Source: Gloeocapsa sp. UFS-A4-WI-NPMV-4B04
Lineage (GTDB): Bacteria; Cyanobacteriota; Cyanobacteriia; Cyanobacteriales; Chroococcidiopsidaceae
Reading direction: 5' to 3'
Length of the DNA stretch: 64,000 bases
NCBI GenBank assembly: GCA_019359535.1
Contig: JAHHHE010000004.1
Coordinates: 1-64,000, forward strand
A program made the position numbers and the translations under genes. This document shows positions 35,889-44,913 of this stretch, in pieces. Below the pieces are notes generated by a model. That model ran no database searches and had not been told where the DNA came from. It saw only the letters and a program-made list of their open reading frames with translations. Position 1 is the stretch's first letter, and every line of letters begins with the position of its first letter.

Positions 35889-37193
35889 ATGCATTTACTA
35901 ATAGGTCAAATTGTCTACACTAAATTGGATAACATCGGATTTAGAAGCCTTGCTAGTTCCCAGGTTCCCCAAAAGATCCAGCAAGCCTTCATTCAACAGG
36001 TAGCTGCCAAATACTGGGATATATATAATCCGCCGCCGTCTGGCTACCAAGCTATTTTCTTACATCAGCTAACGCCAGAACACACTTTTTTTGGCTGGTT
36101 GTATAGCGAGGATAGTAGCGATGATCTAGATCGTAGTTCAATACCTTACTTTCATTGCTACTACCTAGCGGAACCATTACGCGATTTCCACCTCGAAAAT
36201 ATTTTTACCTGTCTCCAAAAGGGGCCAGTGTCACTGATAAACCGTCATTACCCCCCAGCTACTCTAGAACCCATAGTTATCCAAACACCTTGGACTTTTA
36301 ACAACAAATTTTGGAGTTACCAGTCTAGCTGCCCTGGATTAGAGATTCCGCTTGATGTACGCGATCGCAGCTATGTTGCTCTGCATCAGGGGGAATTGCT
36401 AGATATATTCATTCCAATTGCTACTGAAACAGTAAGTCACCTGAAATCGCCAAATTCCCTTGAACACCTTGTCCAGATCCTTGAAATGAATACAGTGGTG
36501 TTAGATCAAGATCCTGCCGAGATCGCGCCTGTTGCTATTACACCCTACCGAGATCACAAGGAAAACTTGCAGCGATATAAGCAAGCTCTTATCGAAGCAC
36601 TTACACAAAATCATTTTAAAGGCGATCGCACTGGCAATTTGAAACGTTTGCAGCACTCTTTGAGACTTACGAATCAAGATATATCCCCAATTGAAGCTCG
36701 AATTCAACGGCAAATTCAAGCAGTCCAACGCCCAGAAAATTATCCACAAGCAATTAGCAGGGAAAATTTCATCTCAGCCCAAGTCATCAAAGAAACTGTA
36801 GCAGGTGAAACTAATCATCATGCGCGCCTTAAAACATTTCCACACATTGTTTCTACTCTCCAAAATTTCAACACTACTTTAAAGCAAAGCGCCCAGCACA
36901 AATTTGTCTTAGCTTATAAAAACTCTCAGTTGCTGCTTGGATTAGGCATTGCTGCCAGTAGTCTAGCTCTACTCGGTTCAATTTATGGGCTTTTGCGGAC
37001 AAGTCTAGTTGAGCAAAGCAAGCCGGAACTTGTCCCTTCAGTAAATAGCTCTGTTACGCCAACGAACCAAGCTCAGTCTAAATTTAAGTTGAGTTATCCC
37101 GCGCCAATTACCAGCACTGATTTTAGTCCAAACCTAAAAATGTCGCTTGCAGATGAAGTGAGTTTTGCTCGCTATTCTCGACCAAGAGATTGA
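35889..37193 (+). CDS. conserved hypothetical protein with C-terminal TM segment
   Basis: 434 aa ORF; hydrophobic segment LLLGLGIAASSLALLGSIYGLL. Confidence 0.65.
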   Translation: MHLLIGQIVYTKLDNIGFRSLASSQVPQKIQQAFIQQVAAKYWDIYNPPPSGYQAIFLHQLTPEHTFFGWLYSEDSSDDLDRSSIPYFHCYYLAEPLRDFHLENIFTCLQKGPVSLINRHYPPATLEPIVIQTPWTFNNKFWSYQSSCPGLEIPLDVRDRSYVALHQGELLDIFIPIATETVSHLKSPNSLEHLVQILEMNTVVLDQDPAEIAPVAITPYRDHKENLQRYKQALIEALTQNHFKGDRTGNLKRLQHSLRLTNQDISPIEARIQRQIQAVQRPENYPQAISRENFISAQVIKETVAGETNHHARLKTFPHIVSTLQNFNTTLKQSAQHKFVLAYKNSQLLLGLGIAASSLALLGSIYGLLRTSLVEQSKPELVPSVNSSVTPTNQAQSKFKLSYPAPITSTDFSPNLKMSLADEVSFARYSRPRD

Positions 37194-37344
37194 CAATATT
37201 CAATTTATATGCACTGAAGTTGAGAGAATAAACACAGGGCAAATTCAAGCTCGAAAGAAAACGCTCCAGTGTATTTCCCATACTCTGGAGGCTGATAAAG
37301 GTGATGAATTACGGCTTACTCAAAGAAATTTGACACTTGTAGGA

Positions 37345-38661
37345 TCAGCGACTGCCAACTTTACTATTTGGTCGTTGGATAATTGTTTCCATAACCCGTC
37401 GCTTTGCTTTTGGCTCAATTCCTACCAAGCGCACATAGTCACTACTATGTTCATTTAGGCATTGCTCTAGGATTGCGATCGCTTCTGACTCTCCATTGTG
37501 GCTAGTAGCATAACTAGACCAAGAACCTGTGCGGAAACGGCGCTCATCTACATACTCTATGCCAAGACGATAACCTTGAGCCAAAATTTGGCGGATTTTC
37601 TCCACTGTTTCTGAACTCAATTGTGTATTCATTACTTGCTGATTACGGTTGCTGGAATCATTACGATTGAAGTTGTCAGATTTTGGTGAGCCATTGATTG
37701 ACGCTTGACTCGTAGGTGTAAAAGACTCCTGACGCATCGGTGTAACGCGATCGCCATTGCCAGACTTTTGATTACTAGAACGCCCACCTTGGTTATATTC
37801 ATCTACTAAGCGACTATTCTGTACTCGCTGTTGTTCTTGAACCATCAAGTTGCCATATTCTAATAAGCGATCCAAGTTGAAATTTGGCTTTTTAAATGCT
37901 GGTGGCCCTTGAGTGCTGTTAACTACACGCAAGGATACCTTTTCAAAACCAACTTCGTGGATAAAGGAGCGGATTTGTTCATCATAAATGCGCGATCGCA
38001 CTGCGCTGAAGAAATCAATCGCTTGATTGGGGAAAGCATCGACAAGCTTTTCAATGTCACTAGGCGAGAGTTGATCTGGCTCAAAAATACCACTAACAAT
38101 GCCAATTTTGTCTGCTCTCTCCGGCTCCCAATAAAACTTCTCCATCCGCCCATCCCGAATTAATGGCGCATAGAGCGTTGAGAAGTCATTACCTGTAACA
38201 ATAATTGGTACGCGGTGTAGAGGCGTTGAGTCGTAGCTACCAGGTAACTGTACATCTGTTGGATTATCCGCAATGTTCATCAGTGTGCCGTTTACTAGCT
38301 GCGTATTTACAGTGTATTGCGTACCTTGATCGAATCGCCCTGCACCAGCATCTAAGTCATTAATCATCAGCACGCACATCTTACCGCGTACTTTAATTAG
38401 TTCTGCTGCTTCGCGATAGCGCAAGCGGATCAAGCGTCCTGGATCTCCTGCATCTGGACTTTCCATTTCTCCAGCAGACATATGAGTAACCAAAATGCCC
38501 ATGCGCTCGAACACTAATTCACATTGAAACGACTTTCCCTCTCCCTTGCGTCCATGAATACCAAGAATCAGGGGTACTCTTACTCCCGGAAGATCCAAGT
38601 AGTTTTTTGTAATGTGAACAGCAAGGCTATCCAGAAAGCGGGGAGAAATGTAGTAGCTCAT
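37345..38661 (-). CDS. rca: cyanobacterial rubisco activase with C-terminal RbcS-like (SSUL) domain
   Basis: AAA+ core IHGRKGEGKSFQCELVFERMGI; C-term KIRQILAQGYRLGIEYVDERRFRTGSW...SDYVRLVGIEPKAKRRV resembling RbcS. Confidence 0.92.
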   Translation of the reverse strand: MSYYISPRFLDSLAVHITKNYLDLPGVRVPLILGIHGRKGEGKSFQCELVFERMGILVTHMSAGEMESPDAGDPGRLIRLRYREAAELIKVRGKMCVLMINDLDAGAGRFDQGTQYTVNTQLVNGTLMNIADNPTDVQLPGSYDSTPLHRVPIIVTGNDFSTLYAPLIRDGRMEKFYWEPERADKIGIVSGIFEPDQLSPSDIEKLVDAFPNQAIDFFSAVRSRIYDEQIRSFIHEVGFEKVSLRVVNSTQGPPAFKKPNFNLDRLLEYGNLMVQEQQRVQNSRLVDEYNQGGRSSNQKSGNGDRVTPMRQESFTPTSQASINGSPKSDNFNRNDSSNRNQQVMNTQLSSETVEKIRQILAQGYRLGIEYVDERRFRTGSWSSYATSHNGESEAIAILEQCLNEHSSDYVRLVGIEPKAKRRVMETIIQRPNSKVGSR

Positions 38662-38756
38662 AGTGATTTTAGATTTTGAATTTTAGATTTTAGATTGAGT
38701 GAATTAATAATGAATTGTGGATTACGATGTCTGAATTATGCACCCACTTTTATTCC

Positions 38757-39365
38757 TTAAACTTTAATAGCAGGAAACCAATTTAACCAAGCTTCCCAGT
38801 TTTGCACTATTTCTGCAAATTCTCTATAACCTGCGGCTCTAGGATGAGCGCCATCATATCCTCTTACTTCATTCATCCAAATCCTTGACTTTTCTAAGAC
38901 AGGAAAAACATTTAGGTAAGGCACATCTAGTTCTTGACAAAGTAAACCAAACTGTTCAGATAAATCGACAATTCTCCTATTTTGTTCATTATCAGCAATT
39001 TGCGGGGGACTTACCATCAAAATAGGGTATAACTTTTTAGCATCACTCAAGATACTACGAGCATTGGCAATTGAATCTTTAACTTCAATCCGAGTTTTAC
39101 CATTTTCAATTGTCGTGTCATTGGTTCCAAAAGAAAATACAACTCTGCCGTCGTATTCTTTTGGTAGACGATAAGAAACTTCCCTCAACCAGCGATTTTT
39201 TAGCTCACTACTGGTTTCTCGCCTAACTCCTAGATTGTAGTAAGTAATGTCGTAACCTTTTCTATTGGCATTTATGCAGATTCTTCCTGCCCAACCAAGA
39301 CATTCTGGATCGCCAGTACCGTTAACAAAAGATTCGCCAACAAAGCAAATCCTTACTTCATTCAT
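38757..39365 (-). CDS. GDSL/SGNH-type hydrolase
   Basis: ICFVGESFVNGTGDPECLGW...VFSFGTNDTTIE...YDGAHPRAAGYREFAEI. Confidence 0.85.
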   Translation of the reverse strand: MNEVRICFVGESFVNGTGDPECLGWAGRICINANRKGYDITYYNLGVRRETSSELKNRWLREVSYRLPKEYDGRVVFSFGTNDTTIENGKTRIEVKDSIANARSILSDAKKLYPILMVSPPQIADNEQNRRIVDLSEQFGLLCQELDVPYLNVFPVLEKSRIWMNEVRGYDGAHPRAAGYREFAEIVQNWEAWLNWFPAIKV

Positions 39366-39444
39366 GCTTAATGGTTGCTAGTTATTAACTCTGAACTACA
39401 AACTAGAAACAGTCTATTTTTGTGCTGCTTTATTCATTAAATAA

Positions 39445-39468
39445 GAGAGGTAGATTACTCCACCTCTC
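39445..39468 (-). terminator. inverted repeat after rbcS, candidate terminator/attenuator
   Basis: GAGAGGTGGA..TCTACCTCTC on minus strand followed by TTATTT. Confidence 0.55.
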
Positions 39469-39529
39469 CTATTTGGGGGATAGAAGAATTAATTACAGCT
39501 TCCCCAGCATCATATCAAACTAATTAGTT

Positions 39530-39865
39530 TTAGTATCTGCTTTGACTTGGCTTGTGCACGATAAAGCTGAGAATTTGGCACTGCTTGATATTATCAAAAC
39601 CCACTACTCTGACGAAGGAATTGCCGTATTCAGAACGACAAGCTCTTACTTCATTTAACACTTCTTGAACACCAGTAGCACCAAACAAAGGTAGTTTCCA
39701 CATTGTCCAGTAAAATTCCTTTGGATCAGAAATTTCATTGAATTCGATCGCTGGAATATAGCCTTTATCTAAAATGTACTGGATTTGCTTAGAAATCTGA
39801 GCATCCGAAAGCGGTGGCAGATAGGAAAGGGTTTCGTAGCGGCGCTCTTTTGGGAGGGTTTGCAT
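39530..39865 (-). CDS. rbcS: rubisco small subunit
   Basis: [42 protein letters not shown]. Confidence 0.98.
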   Translation of the reverse strand: MQTLPKERRYETLSYLPPLSDAQISKQIQYILDKGYIPAIEFNEISDPKEFYWTMWKLPLFGATGVQEVLNEVRACRSEYGNSFVRVVGFDNIKQCQILSFIVHKPSQSRY

Positions 39866-39907
39866 AGCTGATGAGTATTTTTCGATTATGACTACTAAAT
39901 TGACAGG

Positions 39908-40315
39908 CTAACTGGATAAATTATCCAAATTAGGCTCTGAGCCTTGCTGTTGAGGATTAGGGCTGGAGTCAGATATATCCAACTGCGTAATTCGCTCTAG
40001 ATGCTGACGGCGGTGTTCTACATTTGCTTGTTGAATCCCATCGCGAAGCATCTCTGGTAGCATATCTGCCACTTCCTGGGCTAAGTGTTCCCTAACAGTC
40101 ATGATCCGCAAAGCCAAATCTGGCTTTTCTCGGAACAGATTTTGAATGTACGCTTCTCCATCCTGAATTTTCTCAGTTGAGGAGAAGCGATGCAGCCAAA
40201 GTGCCAGAGGGGGATTGGTTTCGCTTAACTGAGCAAGCACTGTTCGCACCGCCTGATAAGTCAGATAGCTACTAAGCGTCTTAGCTGTATCTTTCGCAAT
40301 TTGTTTCAGATCCAC
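39908..40315 (-). CDS. rbcX: rubisco assembly chaperone RbcX
   Basis: MDLKQIAKDTAKTLSSYLTYQAVRTVLAQLSETNPPLALWLHRFSS; between rbcL and rbcS. Confidence 0.97.
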   Translation of the reverse strand: MDLKQIAKDTAKTLSSYLTYQAVRTVLAQLSETNPPLALWLHRFSSTEKIQDGEAYIQNLFREKPDLALRIMTVREHLAQEVADMLPEMLRDGIQQANVEHRRQHLERITQLDISDSSPNPQQQGSEPNLDNLSS

Positions 40316-40337
40316 GCTTGACCCCAGCCGATTGAAG

Positions 40338-40360
40338 AGTGAGTAGTGAGTAGTGAGGGG
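40338..40360. repeat. heptanucleotide AGTGAGT repeat in rbcL-rbcX intergenic region
   Basis: AGTGAGTAGTGAGTAGTGAGG direct reading. Confidence 0.8.
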
Positions 40361-40405
40361 TAAAGAAATTTTCTCTAGCCCCTAGCCTCTGGTTCCTCTA
40401 GCCTC

Positions 40406-41836
40406 TTATACGGTATCCATTGCCTCGAACTCGAACTTAATTTCTTTCCACAGTTCGCAAGCAACAGCTAATTCAGGACTCCACTTAGCTGCTTCACGGA
40501 TAATGTCGTTTCCTTCACGGGCAAGGCTGCGACCTTCGTTACGCGCTTGTACGCAAGCTTCCAAAGCCACACGGTTGGCGGTTGCGCCAGGTGCGTTACC
40601 CCAGGGATGACCCAAAGTACCACCACCGAATTGCAGAACGGAGTCATCGCCGAAGATTTCTACTAGGGCAGGCATATGCCAAATGTGGATACCACCAGAG
40701 GCAACAGCCATTACACCAGGCATAGATGCCCAATCTTGGGTGAAGTAGATACCACGTTCGCGATCTTCTTCAACGTAGTTCTCACGCAATAGATCTACGA
40801 AGCCCATCGTAATTCCGCGTTCGCCTTCTAGTTTACCAACCACAGTACCTGTGTGAATGTGGTCGCCACCAGACATCCGCAGAGTTTTGGCAAGCACACG
40901 GAAGTGAATTCCGTGATTCTTTTGACGGTCGATAACAGCGTGCATAGCGCGGTGGATGTGCAGCAGTATGCCGTTGTCACGACACCAATGAGCCAAAGTG
41001 GTATTGGCGGTGAAGCCTGCTGTTAAGTAGTCGTGCATGACGATAGGCATTTTGAGTTCTTTGGCGAACTCAGCCCGCTTCAGCATTTCTTCGCAGGTGG
41101 GAGCGGTGACGTTTAGGTAGTGACCTTTAATTTCTCCGGTTTCAGCTTGGGCTTTGTTAATTGCCTCTGCTACGAATAAAAAGCGATCGCGCCATCTTTG
41201 GAATGGTGCTGAGTTGATGTTTTCGTCGTCTTTGGTGAAGTCTAGACCACCACGTAGACACTCATACACTGCCCGACCGTAGTTTTTAGCAGACAAACCT
41301 AATTTTGGTTTAATCGTGCAACCTAGCAACGGACGACCATACTTGTTCAGCTTGTCACGCTCAACTTGAATTCCGTGAGGAGGCCCTTGGAATGTCTTGA
41401 GGTAAGCTACAGGAATCCGCAAGTCTTCTAGACGCAGCGCCCGCAATGCTTTAAAACCAAATACGTTACCCACAATTGAGGTCAACATATTGGTAACAGA
41501 TCCTTCTTCAAACAAATCCAAAGGATAGGCAACGTAGCAGATAAACTGGTTGTCTTCGCCGGGAACTGGTTCGATGTCGTAGCAACGACCTTTGTAGCGG
41601 TCTAGGTCAGTTAGCAAGTCTGTCCATACAGTTGTCCACGTACCTGTGGAAGACTCAGCCGCAACAGCCGCTCCCGCTTCTTCCGGGGGAACTCCTGGCT
41701 GGGGAGTAACGCGGAAAGCCGCCAAAATATCTGTATCTTTTGGTGTGTAATCTGGTGTGTAATAAGTCAGTCGGTAATCTTTAACACCGGCCTGATACCC
41801 AGTTTTTGTCTGGGTCTTCGTTTGAGAGTAAGACAT
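40406..41836 (-). CDS. rbcL: rubisco large subunit
   Basis: [60 protein letters not shown]; start MSYSQ preferred over upstream extension. Confidence 0.98.
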   Translation of the reverse strand: MSYSQTKTQTKTGYQAGVKDYRLTYYTPDYTPKDTDILAAFRVTPQPGVPPEEAGAAVAAESSTGTWTTVWTDLLTDLDRYKGRCYDIEPVPGEDNQFICYVAYPLDLFEEGSVTNMLTSIVGNVFGFKALRALRLEDLRIPVAYLKTFQGPPHGIQVERDKLNKYGRPLLGCTIKPKLGLSAKNYGRAVYECLRGGLDFTKDDENINSAPFQRWRDRFLFVAEAINKAQAETGEIKGHYLNVTAPTCEEMLKRAEFAKELKMPIVMHDYLTAGFTANTTLAHWCRDNGILLHIHRAMHAVIDRQKNHGIHFRVLAKTLRMSGGDHIHTGTVVGKLEGERGITMGFVDLLRENYVEEDRERGIYFTQDWASMPGVMAVASGGIHIWHMPALVEIFGDDSVLQFGGGTLGHPWGNAPGATANRVALEACVQARNEGRSLAREGNDIIREAAKWSPELAVACELWKEIKFEFEAMDTV

Positions 41837-41911
41837 AATTCCCTTCCAAGAAGTCACGCGCTTCCACTTGCTTTTTTAGCAAGCTGTTTCACAATATATC
41901 AGGAATTCAAT

Positions 41912-41926
41912 ACTTATTTCATAAGT
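41912..41926. promoter_or_regulatory. dyad ACTTAT-TTC-ATAAGT upstream of rbcL
   Basis: perfect 6-bp inverted repeat within longer imperfect TTCAA...TTGAA dyad. Confidence 0.35.
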
Positions 41927-42279
41927 TGAACTTTGAACATTCTTAACGTATTCATAAATAATTTATATATAACTAAATATTTCTTAATATTGTGTTATGT
42001 AAATTTAGAGTGACCAAGAAATAGAACGACGGTAGGCAAACTTTATATGTAGGTAATTTTTAGCTCAAGAAGAGGCAGTAGAATTAAAATTCTAGCTAGG
42101 TATATATCGGTTCGCACAAAACTTTATAGCTTTTAGGCGCGCCTATAACCAAAAAAACCTGAATAACGAGGTTAACTGTACCATTGCTGCTTTGTTTTAT
42201 TTACTTGCTAGGGAAAAACTTGGAAGTTTTGCCAGTACCTCTAGGCGTACACATTAGAAATTAATTAATAACACCTAAT

Positions 42280-43071
42280 ATGGCAGTTACGACCCAGCAA
42301 TTAATCCAGTGGAAACAACAAGGGCGTTCAATTGTAGCTTTGACAGCTTGGGATTATGCGATCGCCCAGATATTGGATGCAGCTGGGGTGGATTTAATTT
42401 TAGTTGGGGATACTTTAGCCCTAGTGCTAGGGTACGAAACAACTCTACCCGTGACTCTAGAAGAAATTTTGCACCATGCTAAAGCAGTACGCCGAGGCGT
42501 AAAGCGAGCGTTACTCGTGGTTGATCTGCCATTTTTAACATACCAAGAAAGTCCTCAACAAGCGATGCACTCAGCAGGTCGGGTATTAAAAGAAACAGGC
42601 GCTCAAGCGGTAAAAATGGAGGGGGGATATCCAGCAATGATAGAAACCGTTGCTCATCTAGTGCAAGCTGGAATTCCAGTTATGGGTCATGTGGGTTTAA
42701 CACCGCAATCTATACATCAAATCGGTTTACGACAGCAGGGAAAGACACCCGAAGCGGAGGAAAAAATCTTAGCAGAAGCTTTAGCACTTCAACAAGCTGG
42801 AGTTTTTAGCATAGTGTTGGAACATATACCCACACAATTAGGATTACAAATTACCCAGAAACTGACAATTCCTACAATTGGTATTGGTGCAGGGCCATAT
42901 TGTGACGGTCAAGTATTAGTTACATCTGATGTACTTGGTCTTTCCGAGCGAAAACCGCCGTTTGCTAAGTCTTACACAAATTTACAAGATACGATAACTC
43001 AGGCGGTTCAAAGTTACACTTTTGAAGTACGAGAGCATAAATTTCCACCAGAAGAGGAAGTAGGAAAATAA
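42280..43071 (+). CDS. panB: 3-methyl-2-oxobutanoate hydroxymethyltransferase
   Basis: [53 protein letters not shown]. Confidence 0.95.
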   Translation: MAVTTQQLIQWKQQGRSIVALTAWDYAIAQILDAAGVDLILVGDTLALVLGYETTLPVTLEEILHHAKAVRRGVKRALLVVDLPFLTYQESPQQAMHSAGRVLKETGAQAVKMEGGYPAMIETVAHLVQAGIPVMGHVGLTPQSIHQIGLRQQGKTPEAEEKILAEALALQQAGVFSIVLEHIPTQLGLQITQKLTIPTIGIGAGPYCDGQVLVTSDVLGLSERKPPFAKSYTNLQDTITQAVQSYTFEVREHKFPPEEEVGK

Positions 43072-43074
43072 CAA

Positions 43075-44061
43075 CTATTTAGACAAATTCGGTTCCGCAA
43101 TATTAGGAAAACTCTCAAAATTGCGCCTCACCCAATCCATTCCTACTTCATTATTCAGCTTTATTTTTTGGGGTGTATTTGGGTAAATTTTTCCTAAAAT
43201 ATCCGTGTCTTGTTCCACTACTACTTTGGCAAAGTTGAGAAATTTATTGTCTAACAATCTAAAGGCTTTGTTCTTAGCTTGTCCAAACATCAAAACATAA
43301 GTGCGTGTCCTGTTTTCCGACTCTGGTACAAACAAATGACATTGGGCAACTTTGCCTATTCCAGATTCCCCGTGAAAAATTACCAAACACGGAAAGTAAT
43401 TTTCTAGATGCGCTTTGATAACTTTTGGTAACAATAATAAATCGGGATTACTAATTTTTTCAACTAAGCTTGTGGGTGCTGTAATATTGTCGTAAAAAGC
43501 ATGAGACTGATGTCCATTGTCAATAAACTTCTCAAACTGCACTTCTGCAATCCGAAACAGTTCGCGATGCGTACCATTTTGATGATTGTAGTCGTGCATA
43601 TTCAGCAGCATTGAGAGCAAATCTGTTTCTATACTCGTATCTGCTGTATGGCCAATAAAGTCATATTTAGCGGCAATTTCATTTAGAATAGTAGGAATTG
43701 GCATTTTAGGTTCCTGCCCACCATAAGACCAAATAAAATCTCCTGCAATTATTAGTTGAAGTGGCTTTAATTGCGGTAATGTTTTCTTGTTTGAACCTGG
43801 TAAAATGGTGCAACCTTCACTATCAAATTCCAAGGCGTGAAACGGGCATACGACGCTAGTTTTATCTCCATGCTGCTGACACCATCCTTCAGACAACATT
43901 GCCCCCATGTGCGGACACGCATTAGGTAAGGCACTTACTTTGCCTGTTGAATCTTTCCACAGCACGTAGTCACAGCCATAGAGTGAGACTTTCTTCGGCT
44001 TGTTGACTTGTAACATTGATTTGTGTGCTAACAGCCAAGGAGCGCCAGGAAGCATAGACAT
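43075..44061 (-). CDS. Rieske [2Fe-2S] oxygenase-like protein
   Basis: CPHMGAMLSEGWC...CPFHALEFDSEG Rieske cluster motif. Confidence 0.88.
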   Translation of the reverse strand: MSMLPGAPWLLAHKSMLQVNKPKKVSLYGCDYVLWKDSTGKVSALPNACPHMGAMLSEGWCQQHGDKTSVVCPFHALEFDSEGCTILPGSNKKTLPQLKPLQLIIAGDFIWSYGGQEPKMPIPTILNEIAAKYDFIGHTADTSIETDLLSMLLNMHDYNHQNGTHRELFRIAEVQFEKFIDNGHQSHAFYDNITAPTSLVEKISNPDLLLLPKVIKAHLENYFPCLVIFHGESGIGKVAQCHLFVPESENRTRTYVLMFGQAKNKAFRLLDNKFLNFAKVVVEQDTDILGKIYPNTPQKIKLNNEVGMDWVRRNFESFPNIAEPNLSK

Positions 44062-44255
44062 GGTTGTTCTGTTCCTCTGATTAATATCGCGGAATCTTGT
44101 AAGTTAGGTTGCGAAACAGCTTACTAACTAAGTTGCTACAAAAAAGACTAACTAAATTTTTAGTTAACAAAAAATAATTTAATCAATTTTATCTTAGCTG
44201 TCAACTATTAATCATTTTTTTAGTTAAAATACCTTGGTTAGTAAGATGGAGAATT

Positions 44256-44909
44256 GTGGTTCGTTCAACTAGATCAAAATTATCATCTAATAAGCCTCGG
44301 CAAGTGCGCGATGCAGAGGCAACTAAAGCACAGATTATAGATGCGGCTGAGGAAGAATTTGCTAAACATGGTCTAAATGGGGCGCGGACAGAGGCGATCG
44401 CTAAAGGTGCAGGGATAACTACGGCGATGATTTACTACTACTTCCAGAGCAAGGAAGGGCTATACAAAGCAGTTTTACAACGACCTGCAATTGAAATGTA
44501 CCAAATGCTTCAGCAGCTTAATTTAGATCAATTACCAGCTGAATTCGCTTTAAAAAAGGCTGTGCGGGCAGCAATAGCCTATGAAGCAGCACACCCGCAA
44601 CGGGGAATGCTGTGGTTTCAAGAAGCAAACCAAACTCAAGGCAAGTATTTTAAACAGGGGAACTGGCAAGAAACATTTGCACACATTATCAAGGTTTTAG
44701 AACGGGGAATGGCAGAAGGAAGTTTCCGCCAACTTGATCCGTTAATGATTAGTATGCAGATTGCTGGAGTCTGTACCTTTTACTTCAATGCTCATGAAAA
44801 TATCAAACATCTCACACCAGATGTAGATAGGTTGAGTCCAGAGATGATTGAGCGATACACTACTGAAGCAGTGAACCTGATTCTAGCTGGTGTGCGACAA
44901 CAGAAATGA
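44256..44909 (+). CDS. TetR/AcrR family transcriptional regulator
   Basis: TKAQIIDAAEEEFAKHGLNGARTEAIAKGAGITTAMIYYYFQSKEGLY. Confidence 0.93.
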   Translation: MVRSTRSKLSSNKPRQVRDAEATKAQIIDAAEEEFAKHGLNGARTEAIAKGAGITTAMIYYYFQSKEGLYKAVLQRPAIEMYQMLQQLNLDQLPAEFALKKAVRAAIAYEAAHPQRGMLWFQEANQTQGKYFKQGNWQETFAHIIKVLERGMAEGSFRQLDPLMISMQIAGVCTFYFNAHENIKHLTPDVDRLSPEMIERYTTEAVNLILAGVRQQK

Positions 44910-44913
44910 GTTT

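Noticed and set aside
37165-37458. ORF MLAILDQEIDNIQFICTEVERINTG...
   Set aside because: Overlaps the end of one gene and the antisense of rca. It could be a frameshifted tail of 35889-37193, but I cannot support that without homologs.
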